Source of the DNA: Bradyrhizobium sp. 132 | GTDB lineage: Bacteria > Pseudomonadota > Alphaproteobacteria > Rhizobiales > Xanthobacteraceae | Direction of reading: 5' to 3' | Assembly (NCBI RefSeq): GCF_023074185.1 | Contig: NZ_JADPKY010000012.1 | Span: 1 to 64,000 of the forward strand | Length of the DNA stretch: 64,000 bases | Shown: positions 16,706-25,686 of the stretch, piece by piece | How positions within the stretch are numbered: the first letter of the stretch is position 1 | Layout: each line of letters starts with the position of its first letter | The notes under the pieces: generated by a model | What the model was told of the DNA's origin: nothing | What the model saw: only the letters and a program-made list of their open reading frames with translations | The model's database searches: none | Program-made: the position numbers and the translations under genes

Positions 16706-17908
16706 GTGGCGCTCTCCCGAACCATTGTCATTGCCGGTGCCGGCATAGGTGGACTGACGGCTGCGCTTGCGCTCGCGGCCCGCGGCTTCCGCATCGTCGT
16801 GCTGGAAAAGGCCGAGCGGCTCGAGGAAGTCGGCGCCGGTCTGCAACTCTCCCCCAATGCCAGCCGCGTGCTGGTCGAGCTCGGCCTCACCGAGCGGCTC
16901 AAGCTGCGCGCGGTGACCCCGGAGGCGGTCTCGATCATGAGCGCGCGGGCCGGCGGCGAACTTTTGCGCATGCCGCTGGGAGAAGCTGCCGCCGCGCGCG
17001 CCGGCGCCCCCTATTGGGTGGTGCACCGCGCCGACCTGCAATCCGCCCTCGCCGGCGCAGTCGCCGACCATCCCGATATCGACCTGAAACTCGGCGCGAC
17101 CTTCGAAGACGTCGCGCCTCACGCCAAGGGGCTGACGGTCGTCCATCGCAGCGGCACGATCCGCCGCAGCGATCTCGCCAGTGCGCTGATCGGCGCCGAT
17201 GGCATCTGGTCGACGGTGCGCCAGCATCTGTTTCCCGAGGTGCAGCCGCGCTTCTCCGGGTTGATCGCCTGGCGCGGCACGCTCGATGCCACGCAACTGC
17301 CGAAGGACTACACCGCGCGCCGGGTCCAGCTCTGGATGGGCCCGAACGCCCATCTCGTCGCCTACCCGATCGCAGGCGGACGCCAGATCAACGTGGTCGC
17401 GGTGCTGCCGGGCACCTGGAACAGGCCGGGCTGGAGCACGCCCGGCGATCCCCTCGAGGTGATGGAGGCCTTCGGCGCGCGGCGCTGGCCGGCGGCGGCG
17501 CGGATGATGCTCGCCACGGTCGATCGCTGGCGGAAATGGGCGCTGTTCGGCGTGCCTGACGACTGCCCCTGGAGCAAAGGCCCGGTCGCACTGCTCGGCG
17601 ACGCCGTGCATGCGATGCTGCCGTTTGCGGCCCAGGGCGCCGGCATGGCGATCGAGGATGCCGCCGTGCTCGCGCAGCATTTGACCCTTGAGACCGCCGA
17701 GAGCACCGCGGGCATCGCTGCTGCACTGAGACAATACGGCCGTGCGCGCCAGACGCGCGTGCGGCGGGTGCAGCGGACGGCGCGGCAGCAGGGCCGCATC
17801 TATCATTTCAGTGGGCCGCTCGCGTTCGCACGCGATCTTGCGATCCGCACGCTCGGCCCCGACCGCATGCTGGCGCGGCAGGACTGGATCTACGACTGGC
17901 GCCCCTGA
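16706..17908 (+). CDS. FAD-dependent monooxygenase, salicylate hydroxylase-like
   Basis: The 400-residue flavoprotein has an N-terminal dinucleotide fold (IVIAGAGIGGLTAALALAARG), a DG motif (ALIGADGIWSTVR, about residues 160-173) and the GD motif (ALLGDAVHAMLPFAAQGAGM) of class A aromatic hydroxylases. It would hydroxylate a small aromatic or quinone precursor using NAD(P)H and O2. Translation starts at GTG 16706, directly after the zinc-finger gene. Whether it acts in aromatic degradation or ubiquinone synthesis cannot be decided from sequence. Confidence 0.9.
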   Translation: MALSRTIVIAGAGIGGLTAALALAARGFRIVVLEKAERLEEVGAGLQLSPNASRVLVELGLTERLKLRAVTPEAVSIMSARAGGELLRMPLGEAAAARAGAPYWVVHRADLQSALAGAVADHPDIDLKLGATFEDVAPHAKGLTVVHRSGTIRRSDLASALIGADGIWSTVRQHLFPEVQPRFSGLIAWRGTLDATQLPKDYTARRVQLWMGPNAHLVAYPIAGGRQINVVAVLPGTWNRPGWSTPGDPLEVMEAFGARRWPAAARMMLATVDRWRKWALFGVPDDCPWSKGPVALLGDAVHAMLPFAAQGAGMAIEDAAVLAQHLTLETAESTAGIAAALRQYGRARQTRVRRVQRTARQQGRIYHFSGPLAFARDLAIRTLGPDRMLARQDWIYDWRP

Positions 17909-17933
17909 TGCGAGGCGCCGTCGGCGCGATGTC

Positions 17934-18353
17934 TCAGCGCACCGATCTTGCGGATTTCGGGGCAGGCTTGGCGCCAGGCGCGGGCGCCGCAGCCGGTGTC
18001 GCCTCGGGCGGCGTTTCCCGGCATTTGTTGCGACGCCAGGCGTCTTCGGCTAGCTGCGCCTGCCCGCGCACCGAGATGTATTCGTTGCGATAGGCGAGCT
18101 CTGACACGACGGCGCCGCCGGTGCCCGTCTGCGCCTTGTCCATCAGCCTCTGCAAGTCCGCGGTGCGGGTGGCGAGCGTCTTGCGCTCCGACTCGAGCTG
18201 CTTGCACTCGTATAATTCGTATTTGGCGGGATCGGCAAAGGCCGGAGCGACCGTCTCGCTCATGCCGGCACAACCAGACAGCGCCAAGCCGGCCGCGACC
18301 AGTGCGACGGCCATGCAGCACGCGCGCAGGCGATATTGGATCAAAGCTGACAT
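17934..18353 (-). CDS. Small lipoprotein with Pro/Ala-rich tail
   Basis: The 139-residue product has a lipobox LSGC with lipidated C28, followed by a helical region of about 75 residues (YELYECKQLESERKTLATR..) and a low-complexity P/A/K C-terminus (PAAAPAPGAKPAPKSARSVR). It is probably anchored in the outer or inner membrane facing the periplasm. Two further cysteines in the helical domain could form a disulfide. The function is unknown, and it converges on the monooxygenase gene. Confidence 0.82.
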   Translation of the reverse strand: MSALIQYRLRACCMAVALVAAGLALSGCAGMSETVAPAFADPAKYELYECKQLESERKTLATRTADLQRLMDKAQTGTGGAVVSELAYRNEYISVRGQAQLAEDAWRRNKCRETPPEATPAAAPAPGAKPAPKSARSVR

Positions 18354-18525
18354 GCCGGATGAATAGTCCCAGTGGATTGAGAATGCCTAAAGCAGCAACA
18401 GATGTCCGCATTGAGGCTTTGCCTTGTGCGGCCGGCTCGCTTAAGGAAGAACCGCCCAACCGGCCCACCAGGCGCCAATTCCAGACGGCCGGAAGGGACT
18501 TAAGTGTTTGATCTCTTTGGATCAA

Positions 18526-18610
18526 GCGGGCATGGCGGAATTGGTAGACGCAAGGGACTTAAAATCCCTCGGCGCGCAAGCGCTGTGCCGGTTCGACTCC
18601 GGCTGCCCGC
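18526..18610 (+). tRNA. tRNA-Leu, anticodon UAA
   Basis: The acceptor stem GCGGGCA pairs with TGCCCGC, and a genomic ACCA follows at 18611-18614. The D-arm has TGGTAGAC, the anticodon stem AGGGA/TCCCT encloses loop CTTAAAA with anticodon TAA at 18560-18562, a long variable arm is present, and the T-arm is CCGGTTCGACTCCGG. The long variable arm and anticodon identify a leucine tRNA reading UUA/UUG. Confidence 0.97.
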
Positions 18611-18828
18611 ACCACGAGAGCTGACGGTGCGAACGTGCAGCAGCATGATCCACAAGATGCACTGATGACGATCTCCCGCATTCAATCCTTCAGCGTGCAG
18701 GCGATGACGCAATCATCGGTGCACTCGCAGGTGCCGTTCCGGCTCCGTCTGCCAGCCATCCCGAAACATAGCTTGTGCAATGCAGCATGGGCGTTAGATA
18801 AAGCCTCTGAAATCAGAGGTGAGCTTCC

Positions 18829-20079
18829 TTGTCCGACGTCAATGCCGACGATTGGGTGTCCGCGGGACATCGTCCGATGGGTTTTCCCGAATTCGTCATC
18901 GTGATCGCGTCGATCATGGCGCTGAATCCGCTTGCGATGGACATGATGCTGCCGGCGCTGCCCAATATCGGGGCAGCCTTCGATATCCCCGTCGCCAACC
19001 ATCTTCAGCTGGTGCTGTCGACCTTCCTGATCGGCTTCGGCGCCGGCCAGTTCGTCATGGGCCCATTGTCGGACCGCTTCGGGCGCCGCCCAGTGCTGCT
19101 CGGCGGCATGGCGGTCTATGCGGTGGCGAGCGTGCTGGCGGTCGCGGCGCCTTCGTTCGAGACGCTGCTGCTGGCGCGTGCGCTGCAAGGGCTCGGCACC
19201 TCGGCAACGCGCGTGATCGCAACCTCGATCGTGCGCGACTGCTATGTCGGCCGCCGGATGGCGAGCGTGATGTCGCTCGCCATGATGGTGTTCATCGCGG
19301 TGCCCGTGATCGCGCCCTCGTTCGGTCAGGCGGTTCTGCTGGTGACGGCGTGGCGCGGCATCTTCGTCGTGCTCATGCTCTACGGCCTGCTCGCGCTCGC
19401 ATGGAGCGTGCTGCGACTGCCTGAAACCCTTCCCGAGTCCGAACGCAGATCGCTGGCGCCTGCCGACGTGCTCTCGGCGTTCCGGCAGACTGTGACCAAC
19501 CGCCAGACCATCGGCTATGCGACGGCTGCCGGCAGCGTCATAGGCGCGCTATTTGCCTATGTCTTCTCGGCCCAGCAGGTCTTCACCGGCATCTATCACC
19601 TCGGCCATTACTTCCCGATTGCCTTCGCTGCGATCGCGGCCGGTACGGCCATTGCCGGCTTCCTCAATGCAAAGCTGGTCGGGACCCTCGGCATGCGTGT
19701 GATCTCGCACGGCGCGCTGACGCTTTACACCGCGGTCGCGGCTGTGATGCTGCTGACGGAAAGCCTCGGCATGCTGCCGCTTCCCGTGTTCATGGTGCTC
19801 TCGGCGCTGATGATGTTCTCGTTCGGAATGATGGTCGCCAACTTCACCGCACTCGCCATGGAGCCGCAGGGCCACATCGCCGGCACGGCGTCCTCGCTCT
19901 ACGGCTCGATCACCACGTTGATCGGCATCGTCGTCGGCATGGCGATCGGACAAAGTTTCGACGGCACGCTGATGCCGTTCTCGGTCGGCTTCTTCGTGTC
20001 GTCACTCGCAGCTCTCGCGATCGTGCTGGTGGTGGAAAAGGGACGGCTGTTTAAGCCGCATCATCGCTCTATCGCGTGA
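18829..20079 (+). CDS. MFS exporter, Bcr/CflA drug-resistance type
   Basis: The 416-residue, 12-helix major facilitator has the motif-A loop GPLSDRFGRRPVLLGG and the motif LQGLGTSATRVIATSIVRDC typical of the DHA1 Bcr/CflA branch, proton-coupled exporters of drugs or small metabolites. TTG at 18829 behind AGAGGTGAG is the likely start; an ATG 48 bases on (MGFPEFVIVIA) is the alternative. It stands alone about 220 bases after the tRNA. Confidence 0.9.
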   Translation: MSDVNADDWVSAGHRPMGFPEFVIVIASIMALNPLAMDMMLPALPNIGAAFDIPVANHLQLVLSTFLIGFGAGQFVMGPLSDRFGRRPVLLGGMAVYAVASVLAVAAPSFETLLLARALQGLGTSATRVIATSIVRDCYVGRRMASVMSLAMMVFIAVPVIAPSFGQAVLLVTAWRGIFVVLMLYGLLALAWSVLRLPETLPESERRSLAPADVLSAFRQTVTNRQTIGYATAAGSVIGALFAYVFSAQQVFTGIYHLGHYFPIAFAAIAAGTAIAGFLNAKLVGTLGMRVISHGALTLYTAVAAVMLLTESLGMLPLPVFMVLSALMMFSFGMMVANFTALAMEPQGHIAGTASSLYGSITTLIGIVVGMAIGQSFDGTLMPFSVGFFVSSLAALAIVLVVEKGRLFKPHHRSIA

Positions 20080-20132
20080 GGAACTTCGCGGCGTTCTCGA
20101 TGTTGTACTGCAGCAATTCGAAAGGCCGCTCC

Positions 20133-20273
20133 ATGGAACCGGAACACCGTAAAGACCACGATGCCGCGGAGCGAGCCAAGACGGAACGCACGCCGTCGAA
20201 CGCCGAGAAGCCCGCCTTTACCGTACCATTCGCGAGCGAAGGGCTCGAGCGGGTCCGCGACAGCCACTGTTGA
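20133..20273 (+). CDS. Possible small hydrophilic protein
   Basis: A 46-codon frame starts at an ATG with AAAGG about 10 bases upstream. It is highly charged (HRKDHDAAERAKTERTPS) and ends in DSHC. Third-position GC is moderate. Overlapping frames on the other strand are also open, so the case rests on the ribosome site and hydrophilic composition. The function is unknown. Confidence 0.3.
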   Translation: MEPEHRKDHDAAERAKTERTPSNAEKPAFTVPFASEGLERVRDSHC

Positions 20274-20282
20274 GCGCGACGC

Positions 20283-20534
20283 CTATTCCGCCGCGCGTCT
20301 GCTGGCGCTGAAATCGTCTGCGGCGCTCTCGGGCGTTCCACGGGGCGGCACCATCATCACTATCACTTCCCGCGAGATACCGGGCCGGCCCCATAGCTGC
20401 GCCTGCGCGGTGAACTCCCGCCTGACGAAGTGCCCGGCGCGCCCGGACACCAACTCCATCCACCGGCTGCAATCATCCTGATCGCGGAAACAGAGCGCGG
20501 CCCAGCCGCGGTCCAGCGTCGTCTTGCGCGGCAA
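20283..20534 (-). CDS. Hypothetical protein, 83 residues
   Basis: The frame has clear GC-biased third positions and a protein-like composition (DRGWAALCFRDQDDCSRWME, then REVIVMMVPPRGTPES). The start is probably TTG at 20534, because the open frame extends upstream to the terminator hairpin at 20595 without an ATG. It lies downstream of the solute-binding protein gene on the same strand but beyond that gene's terminator. No family recognised. Confidence 0.55.
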   Translation of the reverse strand: MPRKTTLDRGWAALCFRDQDDCSRWMELVSGRAGHFVRREFTAQAQLWGRPGISREVIVMMVPPRGTPESAADDFSASRRAAE

Positions 20535-20584
20535 GCCCGAGGCATCTTGATACGCGAACGGCCGCAGGCTCGCGCAAGATCGAC

Positions 20585-20618
20585 GAAAGAAAACGGCGCC
20601 GCTGATGACAGCGGCGCC
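20585..20618 (-). terminator. Rho-independent terminator of the binding-protein gene
   Basis: A perfect 10-base stem GGCGCCGCTG/CAGCGGCGCC (20595-20604 and 20609-20618) with a 4-base loop is followed on the minus strand by GTTTTCTTTC. It is placed 44 bases after the stop of the solute-binding protein gene. Confidence 0.85.
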
Positions 20619-20661
20619 GCATGGTGATGCGGACGAAATGTGCCGAGGAGGCGCCTTCGCC

Positions 20662-22272
20662 TTACTCCGACTTGTCGATGTTCCAGAACAGCGGGGTCGC
20701 AGGACCGTCGAGCACGCCGGTCAGCGATTTGCGCCAGCCGCTCGGCAGGAGATACTGCCCCAGCGGGATGTAGATCACCTGCTCATAGGCTTCCTTCTGG
20801 ATGTCCGCCGCGATCTTCTTCTGCTCGTCGAGCGAGGGCGCGCGGACGAAAGCGTCCTTGAGCTGCTCGATCTTGGCGTCTTCCGCCCAGCCGAACCAGC
20901 CGCCCTTCTTGCCCTGGCCGCCGATCGAGAGATTGGCGATCGGGTTGGAGACGTCGGCCGCGACCCAGTTCGTGAAAAACATGTTCCAGCCGCCCTCCTT
21001 CGGCGGCTTCTGGCTGGCGCGGCGGCTCACCACCGTCTGCCAATCGGTCGCTTGCAGGTCGACCTTGAAGCCGGCCTCGCGCAGCAACTGAGCCGCAACG
21101 ATCGGCTGCGCCTTCAGTGTCGTGACGTCACCGGGCGCCATGATCACGACCGGGGTGCCGTCATAGCCGGACTCGGCGAGCGCCTTCTTGGCTTCCGCCA
21201 TGCCGTTGCCCTTGATCAAGGTCTCGGCACCGACCTCGGTCGCGAATGGCGTATCGCACACGAAGAAGGCGCCGCAGATCTTCTGATATTTGGCGTTGCC
21301 GACGAGCGCGTCGAGAACGTCCTTCTGGTTTATCGCCAGAAAGGCAGCACGGCGCACTTTGACATTATCAAACGGCGGATAAAGGAAGTTCATCCGGCCG
21401 AGCGTCTGGAAACCGAACTTGTTCGAGACCTCGAGCGTGATCTCCTTGTTCGCCTCCAGCAACGGCAGCAGGTCGTAGGGCAGATTCTCCATGAAATCGA
21501 TATCGCCCGACTGCAGCGCGTTCACTGCGGTCTGCGAGTCCGGCATGGTGATCCATTCGACACGGTCGACCTTCACCACCTTGCCTCCGGAGGTCCAGCT
21601 CGACGGTTCCTTGCGCGGCACGTAGTCGGTGTTCTTGACGTAGACCGCCTTGACGCCCGGCTGGAATTCCGACTGCACGAACTTGAAAGGACCCGAGCCG
21701 ATCTGCTCGGGGATCTGCTTGTCCGGCGGCGTCTCGGCGAGGCGCTTCGGCATCATGAAGGCAACGCGGGAGGACGGCTTGCCGATCGAGTCGAGCACGA
21801 GGCCGTAGGGCTCTTTCAGCTTCAGCGTGATGGTCTTGGCATCGGTCGCCTCGATGCTCGCGGTGAAGTCGAGCAGCTTCTGGCCCATGCCGTCGACAGC
21901 GGCCCAGCGCTTGAGCGAGGCAACGCAGTCTTCTGCCGTGACCGGCGCACCGTCATGCCACTTCAAGCCGTCGCGCAGCGTGAAGGTGTAGGTGAGCTTG
22001 TCGTCGGAGATCTTCCAGTCCGCCATCTGCGGCTGGATCTTGAAGTTCGAATCGGGCGCCACCAGCGTGTCATAGATCATGTAGCCATGGTCACGCGTGA
22101 TGTAGGCCGTGGTGAAGATCGGATCGATGATGCGCAGATCCGAATGCATCACCGCCGTGATGGTCTTGCCGGCCGCAAGCGCCGGCGAAGCCAGCGCGGT
22201 CGAAAGCGCGACGACCGACAGCGCAAGTTTGGAGGCGAACGCGCGAGCCCCCCGGCGCATCAACTTAAACAT
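20662..22272 (-). CDS. Family 5 solute-binding protein of peptide ABC importer
   Basis: The 536-residue periplasmic binding protein (SBP_bac_5, DppA/OppA-like) starts MFKLMRRGARAF after an AGGAGA site. It has a Sec signal peptide cut near SPALAAG. The body carries family hallmarks (FTLRDGLKWHDGAPVTAEDCV, SGPFKFV, KVRRAAFLAINQ). It would capture di- or oligopeptides or related amides for the permeases encoded at 23838-27335. It is transcribed divergently from the rest of the locus, with an M20 peptidase gene in between. Confidence 0.92.
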   Translation of the reverse strand: MFKLMRRGARAFASKLALSVVALSTALASPALAAGKTITAVMHSDLRIIDPIFTTAYITRDHGYMIYDTLVAPDSNFKIQPQMADWKISDDKLTYTFTLRDGLKWHDGAPVTAEDCVASLKRWAAVDGMGQKLLDFTASIEATDAKTITLKLKEPYGLVLDSIGKPSSRVAFMMPKRLAETPPDKQIPEQIGSGPFKFVQSEFQPGVKAVYVKNTDYVPRKEPSSWTSGGKVVKVDRVEWITMPDSQTAVNALQSGDIDFMENLPYDLLPLLEANKEITLEVSNKFGFQTLGRMNFLYPPFDNVKVRRAAFLAINQKDVLDALVGNAKYQKICGAFFVCDTPFATEVGAETLIKGNGMAEAKKALAESGYDGTPVVIMAPGDVTTLKAQPIVAAQLLREAGFKVDLQATDWQTVVSRRASQKPPKEGGWNMFFTNWVAADVSNPIANLSIGGQGKKGGWFGWAEDAKIEQLKDAFVRAPSLDEQKKIAADIQKEAYEQVIYIPLGQYLLPSGWRKSLTGVLDGPATPLFWNIDKSE

Positions 22273-22539
22273 AAAAATTTCTCCTGACGTGAAACTGTTC
22301 AAAGGCAGGTTATTGGTTGAGCATCCGGTTCGTTCTTTAGGCGAACCAACCTCATGCAATGCCTTTATCTTTCCGAGACTTGCAGACAGTGCCGAGCGCG
22401 TCAATCCGGTTTCGCTGCAAGCCCAAGCGGCGCGCGCACGGGCTCCACAAGGATCGGTTTGGCTCTACAACACTTTCCGCTTGTCTCGCCCCGCCGATGC
22501 AATGCGCGTTCCATCTTCCGAAGCTTGAGAGACATTGAG

Positions 22540-23670
22540 ATGAATCCAGCCAATCTCCCCTTTGATCCCGAAGCGATGCTCCAGGGCCTGCGCGGCTGGG
22601 TGGAATGCGAAAGCCCGACCTGGGACGCGGGCGCCGTGAATCGCATGCTCGATATCGCAGCGCAGGAGATGGCGATCATGGGTGCGACGATCGAGCGCAT
22701 CGCCGGCCGCCAAGGCTATGGAGGCGTGATCCGCGCACGCTTTCCGCATCCGAAGCAGGGCGAGCCGGGCATCCTGATTGCCGGACACATGGATACCGTC
22801 CACCCCGTTGGCACCATCGAGAAGCTGAAATGGCGCCGCGAGGGCAGCAAGTGCTACGGGCCCGGCATCTACGACATGAAGGGCGGCAACTATCTTTCGC
22901 TGGAAGCGATCCGCCAACTGGCCCGCGCCGCGTTCACGACGCCGCTGCCGATCACCGTGCTGTTCACGCCCGACGAGGAAGTCGGCACACCCTCCACGCG
23001 GGATATCATCGAGGCGGAGGCCGCGCGCAATAAATACGTGCTGGTGCCCGAGCCCGGCCGCGCCGACAACGGCGTCACCACCGGACGTTACGCCATCGCG
23101 CGCTTCAATCTCGAGGCGACGGGCCGGCCGAGCCACGCCGGCGCAACCTTGTCGGCGGGCCGCTCGGCTATTCGCGAGATGGCGCGGCAAATCCTCGCCA
23201 TCGACGCGATGACGAGCGAGGACTGCACCTTTTCGGTCGGCGTCGTGCATGGCGGACAATGGGTCAATTGCGTTGCCACGACCGCCACCGGCGAGGCGCT
23301 GTCGATGGCCAAGCGCCAGGCCGACCTCGATCGCGGCGTCGAGAGGATGCTGGCGCTCTCCGGTACAGCCAATGATGTCGCATTCAAGGTGACGCGCGGC
23401 GTGACACGTCCGGTGTGGGAGCCTGATGCCGGCACCATGGCGCTTTACGAAAAGGCGCGCGGTATCGCCAAGTCGCTCGGCGCAGAACTGCCGCATGCGA
23501 GTTCCGGCGGCGGCTCCGACGGCAATTTCACGGGCTCTATGGGGATCCCGACTCTCGACGGCCTGGGCGTGCGTGGCGGCAACGGCCACACGCTCGAAGA
23601 GTATATCGAGGTCGAGAGCCTGGCCGAACGCGGCCGGCTGATGGCGGGGCTGCTCGCGACTCTGGAGTGA
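22540..23670 (+). CDS. M20-family metallopeptidase, glutamate carboxypeptidase-like
   Basis: The 376-residue zinc hydrolase has metal motifs GHMDTVHPVG and MKGGNY, the catalytic Glu pair in TPDEEVGTPS, and later ligands PEPGRADNG and GGNGHTLEEY. It is closest to CPG2-type carboxypeptidases that remove C-terminal acidic or aromatic residues from peptides or folates. No signal peptide is seen, so it acts in the cytoplasm, presumably on imported peptides. The start MNPANLPF was chosen; the longer upstream frame is not family-like. Confidence 0.9.
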   Translation: MNPANLPFDPEAMLQGLRGWVECESPTWDAGAVNRMLDIAAQEMAIMGATIERIAGRQGYGGVIRARFPHPKQGEPGILIAGHMDTVHPVGTIEKLKWRREGSKCYGPGIYDMKGGNYLSLEAIRQLARAAFTTPLPITVLFTPDEEVGTPSTRDIIEAEAARNKYVLVPEPGRADNGVTTGRYAIARFNLEATGRPSHAGATLSAGRSAIREMARQILAIDAMTSEDCTFSVGVVHGGQWVNCVATTATGEALSMAKRQADLDRGVERMLALSGTANDVAFKVTRGVTRPVWEPDAGTMALYEKARGIAKSLGAELPHASSGGGSDGNFTGSMGIPTLDGLGVRGGNGHTLEEYIEVESLAERGRLMAGLLATLE

Positions 23671-23746
23671 CAACGCGCGCCAGCTCACCAAAACCGAGCC
23701 AAATCGCCAAAACAGGGTGACCGCACTGCAAAAACTGTGGTCCGGA

Positions 23747-23762
23747 TGGCACGGGAATTGCT
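23747..23762 (+). promoter_or_regulatory. Sigma-54 (RpoN) promoter of the peptide importer operon
   Basis: TGGCACG-GGAA-TTGC-T is an exact match to the sigma-54 consensus with canonical 10-base spacing between the GG (-24) and GC (-12) pairs. The start site would be near 23772, about 65 bases before the TTG start of the first permease. Just upstream an imperfect palindrome (GACCGCACT at 23719 and ACTGTGGTC at 23734) could contact an activator, though it is closer than usual. Confidence 0.82.
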
Positions 23763-23837
23763 GAAATGTTAGGCTGATGGCAGAACCCTGGCTGCAGCCG
23801 CGGCCTCTGATTTGACTCTAATCTGACGGGATCCAAC

Positions 23838-24779
23838 TTGCTCGGATATCTCCTTCGCCGAATTCTCGCCGCCGTGCCCGTGATGGGCGTGGTGGCGCTG
23901 TTCGTGTTCCTCCTGCTTCGCCTCACCCCGGGCGATCCCGCGGCAATTCTCGCCGGCGACAACGCCACGCCGGAACGGCTCGAGCGCATCCGCACCTCAC
24001 TGGGCCTGAACGAGCCGCTGATCGTGCAGTTCATCACCTGGCTGAACAAGCTGCTGCACGGCGATCTCGGGACTTCACTGATCTCCAACCTGCCCGTCAT
24101 GAAGATGATCGGCCAGCGCGTCGAACCGTCGATCTCGATCGCGCTGTCGACCATCATTCTCGCCGTCATTGTCGCTGTTCCCCTGGGCGTCATCGCAGCG
24201 TGGAAGCACGGCACCTGGATCGACCGCTTCGTGATGGGCCTGTCCGTGCTCGGCTTCTCGGTGCCGGTGTTCGTGGTCGGCTACATCCTGATCGAAGTCT
24301 TCGCCATCGACCTGCGCTGGGTGCCGGTGCAGGGCTTCCGCAGCATCTCGAACGGTTTTGGACCGTTCTTCGAGCGCATCATCCTGCCGACCTGCGCGCT
24401 GTCCTTCATCTACATCGCGCTGATCGCGCGCATGACGCGCGCGGCGATGCTCGACGTGCTCGGCGAGGACTACGTCCGCACCGCGCGCGCAAAAGGCATC
24501 AACGAGGTCGCCGTGATGATGCGCCACGCGCTGCGCAACGCGGCCGTGCCCGTGATCACGGTGATCGGTACCGGCTTTGCGCTTTTGATCTCCGGGGTCG
24601 TGGTCACCGAGAGCGTGTTCAACATCCCCGGCATCGGCCGCCTCACGGTGGATGCGGTGCTGGCGCGCGACTATCCGGTGATCCAGGCGATGATTTTGCT
24701 GACGTCGTTGATCTATGTCGTGGTCAATCTCCTGATCGACGTCGCCTACACGCTGCTCGATCCCCGGATCCGGTACTGA
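23838..24779 (+). CDS. Peptide ABC importer permease, DppB type
   Basis: The 313-residue inner-membrane permease starts with TTG. It shows the conserved N-terminus MLGYLLRRILAAVPVM, LTPGDPA near residue 32, about six helices and the EAA-like loop EDYVRTARAKGINEVAVMMR. It pairs with the DppC-type permease 19 bases downstream. It is the first gene after the sigma-54 promoter. Confidence 0.93.
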   Translation: MLGYLLRRILAAVPVMGVVALFVFLLLRLTPGDPAAILAGDNATPERLERIRTSLGLNEPLIVQFITWLNKLLHGDLGTSLISNLPVMKMIGQRVEPSISIALSTIILAVIVAVPLGVIAAWKHGTWIDRFVMGLSVLGFSVPVFVVGYILIEVFAIDLRWVPVQGFRSISNGFGPFFERIILPTCALSFIYIALIARMTRAAMLDVLGEDYVRTARAKGINEVAVMMRHALRNAAVPVITVIGTGFALLISGVVVTESVFNIPGIGRLTVDAVLARDYPVIQAMILLTSLIYVVVNLLIDVAYTLLDPRIRY

Positions 24780-24798
24780 GGCAAGGATAGCAACAAGA

Positions 24799-25686
24799 AT
24801 GTCGGTCGATACCCTTCCCCAGTCGTCCATTCCGATCACGTCGCCGCTGCGGCCGCGCTTCGGATTCCTCACCTCGACGCCGATCATCGCGGCAGCGACC
24901 GTCTGCCTTGCATTGATTGTGCTGATCTCGATCCTGGCGCCGTTGATCGCGCCGCATGATCCGATCCAGCTCGCGCCCTCGCAGCGGCTGAAGCCCTCTT
25001 CAGCGCAATTCCTGCTCGGCACCGACGCCTATGGCCGCGACCTGCTGTCGCGCGTCATGTATGGCGGGCGCATCTCGCTTCTGATCGGCATCGGCTCGGC
25101 GATCATGTCGATCGTCATTGGGCTGGCGATCGGCCTCGTCTCCGGCTTCTTCAAGCTGGTCGATTCCGTCATGATGCGGATCATGGACGGCCTGATGGCG
25201 ATGCCGAGCATCCTGCTGGCAATCGCCGTGGTGTCGCTGTCCGGCGCCAGCCTCTGGACCGTGCTGATCGCGATCACGATCCCCGAAGTTCCGCGCGTGG
25301 CACGCCTGGTGCGCTCGGTCGTGCTGTCGGCGCGCGAAGAGCCCTATGTTGAAGCGGCGATCTCGGTCGGCTCGTCCCTGCCAAAGATCATGTGGCGGCA
25401 TTTGATGCCGAACACGATCGCACCTCTGATCGTGCAGGGCAGTTACGTCTGTGCCTCCGCGATCCTCACCGAAGCGATCCTCTCCTTCCTCGGCGCCGGC
25501 ATCTCGCCGGAGACGCCGACCTGGGGCAACATCATGGCCGAGGGCCGTCAGTATTTCCAGCTCAAGCCGACGCTGATCTTCTGGCCGGGCCTGCTGCTCT
25601 CGATCGCGATCCTCAGCATCAATTTGATCGGCGACGCCGCCCGCGACGCACTCGATCCGCGCATGAAGCAGCGGGAAGGCAAGTGA
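24799..25686 (+). CDS. Peptide ABC importer permease, DppC type
   Basis: The 295-residue second permease has the DppC/OppC N-terminal cytoplasmic segment, LGTDAYGRDLLSRVMYGGRISL and the EAA loop EEPYVEAAISVGSSLPKIMWRH. Six helices are predicted. Its stop overlaps the ATPase start by one base (TGATG), so the two are translationally coupled. Confidence 0.93.
   Translation: MSVDTLPQSSIPITSPLRPRFGFLTSTPIIAAATVCLALIVLISILAPLIAPHDPIQLAPSQRLKPSSAQFLLGTDAYGRDLLSRVMYGGRISLLIGIGSAIMSIVIGLAIGLVSGFFKLVDSVMMRIMDGLMAMPSILLAIAVVSLSGASLWTVLIAITIPEVPRVARLVRSVVLSAREEPYVEAAISVGSSLPKIMWRHLMPNTIAPLIVQGSYVCASAILTEAILSFLGAGISPETPTWGNIMAEGRQYFQLKPTLIFWPGLLLSIAILSINLIGDAARDALDPRMKQREGK

Noticed and set aside
18526..20079. 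tRNA-linked genomic island
   Set aside because: The downstream gene is an ordinary transporter with native codon use; no integrase, second att site or mobile gene is visible.
20605..22287. 560-codon plus-strand frame
   Set aside because: It mirrors the solute-binding protein gene, which has a signal peptide, ribosome site and terminator.
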